From NCBI GenBank assembly GCA_017871115.1, contig JAFCIZ010000001.1, positions 248,001 through 312,000 on the forward strand: a DNA stretch of 64,000 nucleotides, in the 5' to 3' direction. This stretch comes from Cunninghamella blakesleeana (Eukaryota; Mucoromycota; Mucoromycetes; Mucorales; Cunninghamellaceae). A program made the translations under genes and the position numbers. The notes under the pieces are model-generated. The model ran no database searches, was not told where the DNA came from, and saw nothing but the letters and a program-made list of their open reading frames with translations. Position 1 is the first letter of the stretch; each line of letters begins with the position of its first letter. Positions 36,177 to 47,049 of this stretch are shown here, piece by piece.

Positions 36177-38692
36177 TTAATTTCCTTCTATTTCTTCATT
36201 TGTTTGTACTTTCTGATATGGGATAGAATGACTTTTGTAAACTAAATAATGATTTCCATTAAATAACTACATGATTTTTTAAATAAAATAAACAACACAT
36301 AAATATATATGTATGTAATTTTTCCCTTATTTTCTCCCTTTTCTTTCTTTTTTTTTTTTTGTAATGTTAGTATATAAAACTTACTTGATTGATTTCTTCA
36401 AGTGATTTTCCTCTGGTCTCTGGAACAAAAAGATAAACAAAAACACCCATAACAAGACACATTGTACCGAAAAAGAAATAAGTACCATATTGAAGTTGTG
36501 TCATCATGATAGGCGTTATTTTTGCAATAGCAGCATTAAATGCCCAATTGAAAACTAAATTAATATAATAATAATAAAAATAGCAATAACAATAAATAAA
36601 TAAATATATAATATATATAATAAAATATATAATAGGTGATATTTTTACATTTTTATTTAATATTATGTATATATATTTACATGTGGTAATGGATAAACAT
36701 ACGGCTCTTATAGCGGTTGGAAATAATTCTGAACAATACAACCAAGGAATTGGTCCGAACGAAAATTCATATCTAGAATAAAAGGTAAAGGTAAAAATAA
36801 AAATAAAAATGCATATTAATGAAATTTTTTTTTTTTTTAAAAAAAAAAAAGTTCATATACCCTGCTGCAAATAAATAAACCATAAAAATAGCCAAATAAC
36901 CTTTTACCCCAACTTTTAAAGTATCATCAATGACTCCACCATTTTCCTGTTGAATTTTATATATAAAAATAGCTAGTCCGTAAAGCGATATAAACATGAC
37001 GATTGATCCTATTATTAATGTTCTTCTTCTTCCATATTTTCCATCTACTAAAAAATACGATATGATTACAAATAATACTTTGACCGCACCTATTATTACA
37101 TGAATATATAAAATAAAATAAAATGAATAAAAAAAGAAAAGGAATTATAATAACTGCTTGTACGAAATTACTTATATAGGGTAAAAGTTTTATTTTTATC
37201 ATTTTTATTTTATCTTTACCATAGATCCCCGTTGCCAAAATATCCGTTGCATTACTAGTCAAACCAATGGATCGAAATATATTAGGTGCGTAATAATTGA
37301 TCCCGTTTGTAAAAGTTAATTGCTGAAATACTAAATAAATGAGAAAAAAAAAAGATATATTAACCAATAAACCGATCATTAATGTTATTTTATAACTATC
37401 ATTTATTACACACACATACACACGCACAGACCTATATTTGTATTTAAACCTTACCTTGTAGCAAAATGCCAATAGATAGCCTATGTAATGTTGTTTTTTG
37501 TTTAAAATGATATGATAAAAGCTTTTTATTGTCTGCTTCTTCTTTAGCTGTAGTTAATATTTCTTGTAATTCTTCTTGAAACAATTCGTCTGTTTCAGGT
37601 ACTTCACGCAATTTTAATAATGATAATTTTAATTGATCTTCTTTTCCTCTAATTAGAATAATAAAGAAGATAAAAATCATTTAATATTTATATATTTTAT
37701 ATACAACATACTTATACAATTAATAATATTAATGAAAAAAGGTATATATGAATTTACTTGTCAGCCAGCCAGCGTAAAGATTCAGGAAGAATCATGATAC
37801 CGAAAAATAAAATAATCCCAGGCACAAGCTGTATAATTAATGGTAATCTCCATTGTAAATTATTAGTTGGACTAAATCCTCTAATGCAAGCATAATCTAC
37901 CCTATATATTAAAAATAAAATCAAAAAGATCTCAATATTCCTCTATTTTAATTTTCTTTTTTTTTTTCCTTTGAATGTATATATTTATTACCAGTAAGAT
38001 AAAAATATACCAATCACTATATTGAGTTGCCAGGAAACTAGGCTTTTCCCTCGATTTGATTTTGATGCAATTTCAGCCAAATACATTGGTACTAACATGG
38101 AGCAGCTTCCTATTCCTACTTTTGTATAAATGTAAAGAGAAAATAATGAGGAAAATTATGGGTGGTCATTTAGTTATTATTGGTTCTGTACCTTCGATTT
38201 ATTTATTTATTTATTTATTTATCTATTTATTTACATCCACTTATGAACCTTCCAACCATCATAATTTCAATCCGATTTGCTACGACTTGTAATATCCCGC
38301 CCAAAAGAAAAACAAAAGCAAATACCATGATGGATTTTTTTCTACCTAATGGATCGGCTACAAAACTACTTAATATGGCACCTATACAACATCCTACTTG
38401 AAGTAATGATACAACAGTGCCTTTTACTTGTGCTACTTTATCGGAATCCCCTTGAATATTAAAATATGTAAGAAAAGATGGCATAGCTAGTATACTTGTT
38501 ATAACGCCTGCATCATAACCTACAATTTCATACATTTATATAGATAATATAAAAATAAATCGTGTTATTTTCAGTACAGACAGCAATAACAGTAATCATT
38601 GCTTTAGTTTTCGTATATATTTTTATCTATTTACCAAAAAGAAATCCAGCTACACAAGATATGATGGTCGCCCTAAGAGATACATTTTTCAT
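36177..38692 (-). CDS. MFS sugar transporter
   Basis: This is a plasma-membrane sugar:proton symporter of the MFS sugar-porter family. A short first exon (38635-38692, [20 protein letters not shown]) joins exon 2 beginning at 38519 ([15 protein letters not shown]), giving the classic TM1 GFLFGYD motif. Further motifs in order are DPLGRKKS (loop 2-3), [39 protein letters not shown] and [10 protein letters not shown] (PESPRW position). Then come [16 protein letters not shown] (substrate-site QxxGxNxxxYY type), [22 protein letters not shown] and the C-terminal signature [11 protein letters not shown]. About eleven exons are read, with 12 membrane segments recognisable. The tail ends TNEEIEGN. 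The middle of the central loop is charged. Substrate specificity cannot be told from the sequence. Confidence 0.92.
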
Positions 38693-39214
38693 TATTTATT
38701 GTTTTTTTAATTATAATAAAAAAATTGAAGAAAAAGGAAAGCGAATAAAAAAATTAGGTGTTTGAAAATAATTTTTAAAAAATCGGCGGAACTTTAAAGT
38801 TGATTCCCATGATTTTTTTTATGCGGCTGTAGTAAAGTACATAGAAATGAATACTTCCTTTTTGAGTATACATGTATACTTATCAAAGTCTCTGTTTAAG
38901 AACGCTTAAGCTAATATATATGTTATATTATATTTTCAAGTTTAATTACTATCATTTATATCATAATAAAAAAAAAAATTCAAACTTTTAAAGTTCGTTT
39001 TCAATAAAATTTTTTGAGAACTAGATAAATAATTAAATAAAATTGTTAAGAATATACATACGTTTTAAATTAAATCAGTGGTTCCCATCTTAAGTATTTA
39101 TGTATTTTTCAGATAGCTATCTAATTGAAATGATATTTTAATAGTTTAATATTATAATCAATTTCTAGACATGAGCTAGTTTTATTTAAATATATGGATT
39201 CAAACTACATTATT
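38693..39214. other. Upstream region of the sugar transporter
   Basis: This is a gene-free AT-rich flank that separates the transporter start from repeat copy B. Weak similarity to the right flank of copy A begins around 39,080. No clear regulatory word was recognised. Confidence 0.4.
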
Positions 39215-40480
39215 ATTATTTAAACAATTGTTTTATTCTTTTAGAAATACGTATGAGTTACATCTATACCATACTAACTGTGTTAAAAAAATGCTCTATT
39301 TTTTCCCCCTTTTTTTCTATTTTAACAATTATCTTATATCATTTAATTTATCTCTCCAATAATAAAGACAATAGCCAATCAAGCATTATGCTTAAGACTC
39401 TATATATATGTCATCTATTCAATTATATGCCAATATTGTTATCAGATTTAATGCATAATATTCATACCCAATATCGAGAAGTGTTACAGAAAAGTAAATT
39501 AGAAATTGTTCTAAAAGTATATCTACCATTGTATTCATACTTTTTAAACAATATATATATATAACCGTATTAATTCTTTCTCTTCTATAATAATTCTTTT
39601 ATTCTCTCCTCCTTAGTTTTTCTTAAGTTTACATTTTTAAATAAAAACTTTCGCCATACTACACAATATAAAAGTATTTTTGAAAAGTAAATGAAGTTTA
39701 ATACTTTTAAATCATTGGTTTTTTCTTTTTATTCTTTCACTAATAAATTTTCTGTTTATTAAAAAAGTAGAGACTATCTAGCATTACTGTCTTTTACTTC
39801 TATTGAATCAATCCTACTTCAGTTAGTAGATTTTTGCTTAAGTGAATGTTAATAGAGCTAATTATAAATTGATTATGTAAGGTGGTATCCTTTTTACTAC
39901 AGTTACCGTTTTTCAAATAAAAGAGAATGCTGATAATAGTAGATTATAAATACAAATAATAATAAAATATATTTTCAAAAAGAGTGAAAAGGAATAAATA
40001 ATTAAATTAATATTTCTCAAATATATATTTATCAAAACTAAGGAGCTCTCCTCATGTTTGCTTCATTAAAAGTTAATAATAATAGTTCCCCCATATATAC
40101 ATACCAAATCGACCCGCCATGAGTAGAAGCACAAGTAATAGGAAAAAGATAACGGAAAAAAAAGAAAAAAAGTGTAAAGTAAAAGAAAAAAAAAAAATAA
40201 TAGTCTGGGGAATTCTCTTGATTTTATAGAAAATATAATCGGAATTTGAAAAAGTGAAATTTATCAATGGGCATAAAGAATATGCATTATAAAAAAGCTA
40301 TTTATTTTACATACACTGAATGACTAATTTATAACCTATGTGTTTAATAAAAAAACAATAGCTATTATATATGATTTTAATGGGACCCCGAAATTATTAT
40401 TAAAATACTCTTATCATACAAATATCTTTTTACTTGAAATTATATAGTACGCCGCGTAATACCACATCTAACTTAATATC
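39215..40480 (-). repeat. Dispersed repeat, copy B (inverted relative to copy A)
   Basis: The reverse complement of this stretch matches 15,690-17,720 in several long blocks. It begins at the AAACAATTGTTT palindrome (39,222-39,233). The frame at 39253-39564 on the plus strand contains DLMHNIHTQYREVLQKSKLE and the frame at 40073-40267 on the minus strand contains LLLMAGRFGMYIWG. Both have counterparts in copy A (MVGRFGVYIWGD there), but frames are interrupted in both copies. Copy B is shorter than A because it lacks three internal segments. A decayed mobile element is likely, class unknown. Confidence 0.8.
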
Positions 40481-41718
40481 TATGATCATAAATGATTTTT
40501 TTACCTCTGTAAATACTTTGGAAATAATAAAAATAAAGCAAGAGCAATATATGTATATATACAATCGAATGATTATTTTATACTTTCTATGCTTTCTATT
40601 ATAACATATAAAAGTATCTTCCAACTTTAATTTATTGATAACTAGATGAATTTTCAAAGTTAATGTTATTACGTGAAGAGGATGATTACGATGATAATAT
40701 TAGAAAATAAATAAATAAATAAATAGAGAGGATAGTTCCTATTTTATTATTGTTTTTATTTAATAAAAGAAATAGAAATACATATATTTACGCCAAAGAC
40801 GGACCATACTAGTACTGAAAAAGGATAAGAGTTTTTTAAATGAATTTTAAATATTGATATTCATGGTAATGAAATAATAACACTGATAAGTATAATAATA
40901 GAAAAAGGGAGTGGAGCGGGCAAAGCTATGAAACAGATGATTATGAATGTATTAATGTCAAAAAGTTTATAAACCTATATCTTTATTATTATTATTATAT
41001 TATAAATATATCTAGGCATGAAATAAAATGATTTAAATTCTCTATCAGAAATATCTTTATGGCTGATTTCAGAAAATAAATCAAAATTGGCATAGGGACT
41101 AGGTTTACCAGGTAAAACTAAATAAGAAAAAAAATTAATGTATGTAATACAAAATGATGGGATAACTTTATCTAATTAAATTTACATTTATTTATAAGGT
41201 ATATTTCTATTAGATGTAGTAAATGATATTAGCCAATTTGATGAGAAGACAGATATGCATACATGTTGGCTAGTAATTTATATTTTTCTTTTATCTTAAG
41301 CTAATTATGAAAATTGGCTGATTTGTTTAAAGAATTTTTCAACTTAAAATATTCATTTATCTTCAGAGTTGAATGTCATAGTTAAGTTACTACTTATGCC
41401 TTACTTTTGTTTTATTTTATATTATTACTCTGAAGGGAAGATTACAATTTGTTTAGTAATAAAATTTAAATATAAATTTAAATTTTTTGTATTTAAACTT
41501 ATCAATAATTACATAGAATTTTTATATATATATAATGATATCTAACATACTAATTTGTTGGAAAAAAAGAACAATAGGATTTTTTTTTTAAATCCCGTAT
41601 TTTTCTTTTATAAAACTTAAATTTTTTTTTTGTTCTCTTTTACTTTCCTCAGTTTTTATTTTTTTTTATTTTTTATTTTTTATTTCATATATTAATACAC
41701 TTTTTTATTATTATCAAT
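40481..41718. other. Gene-poor region between repeat copy B and the BSD gene
   Basis: This is mostly AT-rich noncoding DNA. It contains one orphan exon-like stretch on the minus strand (41011-41115, listed separately). The last 100 bases before the BSD gene are T- and C-rich. Confidence 0.45.
41011..41115 (-). pseudogene. Orphan exon-like fragment, unknown protein
   Basis: The minus strand keeps 35 codons open with non-biased composition, starting LPGKPSPYANFDLFSEISHK and ending FYFMPR. A good acceptor (CTTATTTAG) precedes it, but no GT donor follows and the flanking DNA reads as noncoding. Neighbouring DNA is repeat copy B. It may be a leftover exon of a decayed gene or mobile element. The protein family was not recognised. 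Confidence 0.35.
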
Positions 41719-42058
41719 ATGACTTCCCAAGGTAAAATAAATCATTTACTTATATATAAAAAATAAATAAATTAAAAGATCTAAAATAATATATACTAAT
41801 ATATGTGTATAATATATTTCAGGTACAGCAAGCTCATTCTTTTCATCATTTACACAAAGTCTTACTAGCAAAGCATCTACTTTACCAGATTTTAACAAGC
41901 GTCTTAATAGTTTTACTCAAACTATTCAACAGCATGCTCGCGAATTACCAAAAAATTTGACTCGTTTACCCGAACAATTAGATTCTGAACATCAAAATTT
42001 TATTAAAACAAAATCAAGTGAAGAAAAACAACCCCAATCAGGTAACAGTAATTTTACG

Positions 42059-42091
<33 letters not shown>

Positions 42092-42646
42092 AGTGTGTGT
42101 ATGTACATAAAGAAAGGAAAGTACAGAAGCTTATTTGAACCTCTTTGAACTTTTTTGGTTTGGTCTTATTTTTTTTTTTAAAAAAAAAAATAGAGTTGGT
42201 ACTTCCTTGGGCGGGATATGATGTATATGAAAAAGAATTAAAGCGTCGTATATTAGAGATTACCAAAGATCAACGCCATTTTACCATCCCACCACCTGAA
42301 GATACAACGTTTGAATTTGATTTGAAGGCTTACAGTCAATCAGCAAGAGCTATTTTGGAAGTAGATCAAGAATTATCAAAAATGCGATTTTTACTTGTTC
42401 CAAAACAGTAAGCTATATATAAAAATATATAAATGTAAATCAAAATAATATAAAAAGAGAATATAAGTATTTATATAATACTGTTTTTTTTTTTTTTAAA
42501 AAAAAAAAACGCTTATAATACATATTTAGAGTAGATGAAGTATCGTTTTGGAGAAACTATTTTTATCGTGTAACTACTGTTAAACAAGCTGTATTAAGTG
42601 AAGCTCCCAAAAATGAACCTGTTGAAAAAGAAAAGGTACACACACG

Positions 42647-42685
<39 letters not shown>

Positions 42686-43147
42686 TATAAAAAAAAGAGA
42701 ATACGAGGAAAATAAAAAAAGTTTAGAAAAGTGAAAGCTCATTAAATTGCATTATTATTATTCTTTTTCTTTTTCTTTTTATAGGATGAAATACTTTTTG
42801 ATTTTACAATAGATAGTGATGATGACGAAGCGGAGCATAGTGTTGAAAAAGATGATAAAGATCAACATAAAAATGTTGCCAAGGATGGTAACGATGAAAA
42901 GAATGATAAAACAGATTCACGTAAATCAATATAATATAAAATGAAGATATATATATATCAAATTAAATAATTATACATGTATTGACTTTTTTTTTTCCTT
43001 GTATTTTCAAAATTAGTTACATCATCGTCAACTATAAAGGATAATACTCAAGATGAATTAATAAAAGAGGATATCAAGACGGATGAAAATGAAGAAGGAA
43101 TGGAAGAATGGGAAATCGAATTAAGAAGAGCGGCAAAAGGATTATGA
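41719..43147 (+). CDS. BSD-domain protein
   Basis: The start exon is four codons long (MTSQ plus one base, ending at a GTAAAA donor). The next exons encode GTASSFFSSFTQSLTSKAST, a helical segment with LPEQLDSEHQNF, then VLPWAGYDVYEKELKRRI and FEFDLKAYSQSARAILEVDQ. The BSD core closes with VDEVSFWRNYFYRVTTVKQA, where the adjacent Phe-Trp and following Tyr-Phe are the family hallmark. A long acidic Asp/Glu/Lys-rich tail ends EEWEIELRRAAKGL. The layout resembles fungal and SYAP1-type BSD proteins, whose biochemical role is poorly known. Six exons are inferred; two introns contain the T-run/A-run palindrome. The divergent composition of the tail suggests disorder. Confidence 0.85.
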
Positions 43148-43461
43148 TTAAAAACAAAAATCATTTTATATAAAAAAACTGTAATAATTAAACATGGTCA
43201 TTTAGGTATTTTATTCCCCACTTTAATAAATAATTTTTTTTTTTAAATATGAAGAGAAGAATATATATTTTAATTCATTTTTCATACTTTATACAAGTAA
43301 AAAGGTGTGCATCTTTTTTTTAAAAAAAAATAAATCAAACTTATTCATCATTTTATTCATTAAAAAATAAAACATGCGTGACCATATATTTTGTTTCCCA
43401 ATTTAATATACGCCTTTTTATATATATAAGTGAAAGTGATAAATACCTTAATTATTATCTA
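43148..43461. other. Convergent intergenic region with T-run/A-run palindrome
   Basis: The 3' flanks of the BSD and lectin-like genes meet here. A T9/A9 palindrome lies at about 43,313-43,331. Nothing else is seen. Confidence 0.5.
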
Positions 43462-44796
43462 TTATACTTCATATTCACGAGCAAAATAACCCATAGCAGC
43501 TTGTTCTGAAATATGTAAAAGATCATTTGAATGATATTGTTGACCATAAGATGAAACTAAAGATTGAATTTCCGATTTTACTAATTGTTGAATGGATTCT
43601 CTAGAAGTAGGTGTCAAAATAGGTTGATTTGTTGTTTGCTGTTGATGAATAAAATCTTTAAGAGCTTTAAAAGCAGCGGCACCAGCTAATTCCTTCTCTA
43701 ATGGATCTTGTTTTTTTTCAATATAAATCATTCGATAAAAATCACATAATTCTTCAGGTCGAGGAAATGTTGATGACCGTTGTGCTAAAATGTATTCAAT
43801 AAAAAATAGAAAAAACGAACATAAGGAAGGACTCTTTTTTTTTCATGTATAATTGTTTATTTCCCCTATCAATTGTTTTTTTTTTTTTTTATTATTATTC
43901 ACTATATATGATGATGATGCATTTAACTTACATGGTGAAGGGCGTAATAAAGCTAAATCAGTAGCTGACTTTTCATTTTCAAACGGTTGTATAATCCACT
44001 GTTGAGTTTTACTATTTTTATCTTTGGTATTTAAAAATAAAGCGTTTGTTTCTTTGAAGTCACCTCCCTTTTTTTTAAATAAAAATATAAAATCAGTTTC
44101 GCCAAATCGAATTTCCTTTTTCCTTTTTTATATATATATATAGAAATAAAAAATGTTCTGATTCACTTACACGAATATCCAAAACTAAATGTGGAGCCGC
44201 TTCAGGGAAAATATAACCATCATGGTACTTCCATCTTTGATTATTTGCTAACCCGGGTTTACGAGCATATTGAATTATTAATTTATCCTTTTTAATATCC
44301 CCACCACGAATATCAACCACTAGTCCTGATTTTTTATTAATAAGAAATCCGTCTTCATGCATCCATAACTAAAGAAAATGACAATGAAAATAATAAATAA
44401 AATAATTAGAAATTAAGTTATACAATGGTTGTTTTCTTTTATAAGGGGACATGAAAATAATAGTAATAATAATAATACATATTTTGTTTTAAAAAATTGT
44501 TGTAAACTCTATTCTTTTATTTCTATATTTACCTGATTAATGCTGTCTACCATTTTCTATAAAATATAATTATAAATGTATAAAATAATAAAACAGAATA
44601 AAATAATGGTAAATAATACTGAATAGCATATAGTATAATAAGCTCTTTTATATATTTATGTTTTCTTTATTTTATACTAGTATCAAACTATATTTTTTAC
44701 CTGTGGCCATATGATTAAATTTGCATCATTCTATGTATAATATATCGAAAAAAAATAAGGAGAAGAAATAAAATAACTGTTAATTATGAAATTGCA

Positions 44797-44846
<50 letters not shown>

Positions 44847-45069
44847 AAATATCTTGGGAGTGAAAAAGTTTAAAAAAAAAAAAAGGGGAGTTGGATAATA
44901 AAACGTTCTCTCTCTATATTTTGATAACAAAAAAAAAAAAAAAATAGGGTCGATCCTGCCCTTATTTTAAATTAATTACCGTCATATCACCACCATTGAC
45001 ATCCACTGCCATATTTTTTTCTTTACAGCGTATAAAAAAAAATCCATCCGGGAAACTATCTACCGACAT
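43462..45069 (-). CDS. Beta-trefoil (ricin-B-type) lectin-like protein with C-terminal helical domain
   Basis: Six exons are read by frame. They encode MSVDSFPDGFFFIRCKEKN, AVDVNGGDMTNDANLIIWPQ, then VDSINQLWMHEDGFLINKKS, GLVVDIRGGDIKKDKLIIQY, NNQRWKYHDGYIF, LVLDIRGGDFKETNALFLNT and TQQWIIQPFE. The thrice-repeated L/AVDxxGGD-x-L unit with QxW-type NQRW and TQQW is the ricin-B-like trefoil pattern. A linker (PSPSQRSSTFPRPEELCDFY) leads to an alpha-helical C-terminal domain (KELAGAAAFKALKDFI and ISEQAAMGYFAREYEV). There is no signal peptide, so the protein is probably cytosolic. Carbohydrate binding is inferred from the fold. It is divergent from the glycosyltransferase-like gene. Confidence 0.82.
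44803..44842. repeat. (AT)n microsatellite in a lectin-gene intron
   Basis: About 20 uninterrupted AT units lie in an intron of the lectin-like gene. It is among the longest of many AT dinucleotide tracts in the window. Confidence 0.85.
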
Positions 45070-45422
45070 ATTCTTTATAAAAACACGTTTTTTTTTTAAA
45101 AAAAATAAAATAAAAAAAATAAGGGATAAAAGGAAAAGAGAAAGAGAGAATGAGAAATTAAAAAAATTGTCTTTTTTGGGCCGGAGATTAAAAAAGAACA
45201 TATATAATTTAGCATTGATGATTTATGAGGCTATGTTGTATTATGTGTTATTATATATTTGAAAACATTATGAATAGGAGCCTTATGAACATATTTTCTA
45301 TAGGAGTAAAATGATCACCATATATATATATAAAATATGGATGATCAAAATTTTATATTTTTACTTTATTCCTCTTTTTTCTTTTTCTTTTTCTTTATAT
45401 TTTTTTTTTAAAAAAAAAAATC
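45070..45422. promoter_or_regulatory. Shared divergent promoter region, lectin-like and glycosyltransferase-like genes
   Basis: 353 bases separate the two starts. T-run/A-run palindromes flank both ends (about 45,090-45,108 and 45,401-45,420), each within about 25 bases of a start codon. Poly(dA:dT) tracts are known to exclude nucleosomes, so a promoter role is plausible but inferred. Confidence 0.45.
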
Positions 45423-46628
45423 ATGAGTGCAATTATTTCAACTAGGCGAAGATATTTTTCCATTTTTTATTTTATATCATGCTTATTATTTATCTTTTTC
45501 TTTTTAAAAAATTGGCATACTCAACGTGAATTAAAAAAAATCATTGGTGTGTAAACAAAAAATAACAATAACATGCCCTTATTTTATTTTATTTTATTAA
45601 TAGTCATTTTCTTTATTTCCTTTTTTTTAGTATGTCCTACTACAGTAAATAATAAAATATCAATGCAAGGGAAACAAATTGTTATCGAAGGTTCATCATG
45701 TACCAAAAGTACCACAGAAAAGAGTGAATTTTCATCACTATCACATCAATTACCTTACACCATAGTAACTGCCGCCAGTGCCAACCATCTTTGTGCCCTT
45801 GAAAATTTATTGTACAGTTTACAAGATCGTCGAGATGAATTACTAGTCCCATTCCCAAAAATCGTTGTTTATAATTTAGGTGTCAATCAAACACAATTAC
45901 CAATTTTAAACCAATTACACCAAAACGGATTAATCGATTCATTAGAGACATTCGATTATCAACAATATCCTTCATTTTGGGATATATCTTATCAAGCAGG
46001 TGAATATGGTTGGAAAACGGGGATTATTCATGAAGCATCAAAGAAATATGGTGGACTTTTAGTATGGATGGATGCAGGAAATCAAATCATGGAGAACAAT
46101 GAATTTTTAAATCGTTTACCAAATTATATTATTAAAGGAGAAGGATTTTGGTCACCAAGAAGCAGTTTCACTATGGGAAGGTGGACTCACCCGGGAATGT
46201 TTGATTATTTTAAAGAACCCAATATCGATTATTATTTACGCCAATTGAATTGTAATGGTGCTATTATGGGTTTTGATACTAATAATCAAACTATTATGGA
46301 TACAATCATTTCACCTTGGTACGAATGTGGTCTACACAAAGATTGTATTGCCCCGCTTGGTTCTTCTAGATCAAATCATCGTCAAGATCAAGCTGTTATA
46401 ACTTATCTAGCTTATAAAACAAATCATTCTTGTCATCGATCTCCAAGATCTTATAAAATTTATACCCACCGTGATATTTCTTGTCGTACGAATTTGTTGG
46501 AACGAGATCATCATTCACTATTATATCATCCGTCTACTGTTGATTTTCCTCAATGGACACCCACTGATACCTTTGATTTAATCCACCATCCTGAGTGGAG
46601 ATTCCCTAGCCCAAAATCACTAAAATAA
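45423..46628 (+). CDS. Type II membrane glycosyltransferase-like protein (DUF1647-like)
   Basis: Exons 45423-45546 and 45631-46628 join in phase 1 to 373 residues. The N-terminus has a short basic cytosolic tail (MSAIISTRRR) and one membrane anchor (YFSIFYFISCLLFIFFFL), the layout of a Golgi type II enzyme. The lumenal part contains YTIVTAASANHLCALENLLY, PFPKIVVYNLGVN, GEYGWKTGIIHEASKKYGG and LVWMDAGNQI, where DAG could replace the DxD metal motif. NCNGAIMGFDTNN, YECGLHKDCIAPLGS and RQDQAVITYL follow. The order resembles DUF1647-type nucleotide-sugar transferase-like proteins. I am fairly sure of the fold class but not of donor or acceptor. Several Cys pairs and N-glycosylation sequons fit a secretory location. 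Confidence 0.7.
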
Positions 46629-46918
46629 TATAGCCTCACTCCCCCTTTCCCTTTTCCTCCCTCCTCCTTTTTTTTTTTTTCCTTCCAAAAGTAATATTTT
46701 AATTCATCATATATAATATATAATTATAAACTAATTGTACAATAACTTGCTATTTTTATTAATTATTTAATCTTATTATTAAACTAATATATTTAATCAT
46801 TTTTTTCACTTTCTATTACAAATATATTTTCATATATATACACATACAACTATTTATTATTATAATTATATATCTTACTATTAATTAATAAAAAATACCC
46901 TTAATTTTTATTATTCTA
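46629..46918. other. Convergent intergenic region
   Basis: A C/T-rich stretch (CCCCCTTTCCCTTTTCCTCC, then T12) directly follows the glycosyltransferase-like stop. The rest is AT-rich. No gene is visible. Confidence 0.4.
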
Positions 46919-47018
46919 TTATACTGGTTTAGCACATTTTCTATATTCAATGGATTTTGTTTTTGGGCATTGCATTTCTTGCCAAGATATAGGGATCATT
47001 GTTTCACCTTTAATAAAC

Positions 47019-47049
<31 letters not shown>

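Noticed and set aside
38001..38140. Apparent frameshift in the sugar transporter
   Set aside because: Re-reading the strand gave a continuous frame ([19 protein letters not shown]), so the gene is intact.
39190..39205. tRNA T-loop-like GATTCAAAC word
   Set aside because: No matching acceptor stem or anticodon arm could be folded around it. No tRNA gene was recognised anywhere in the window.
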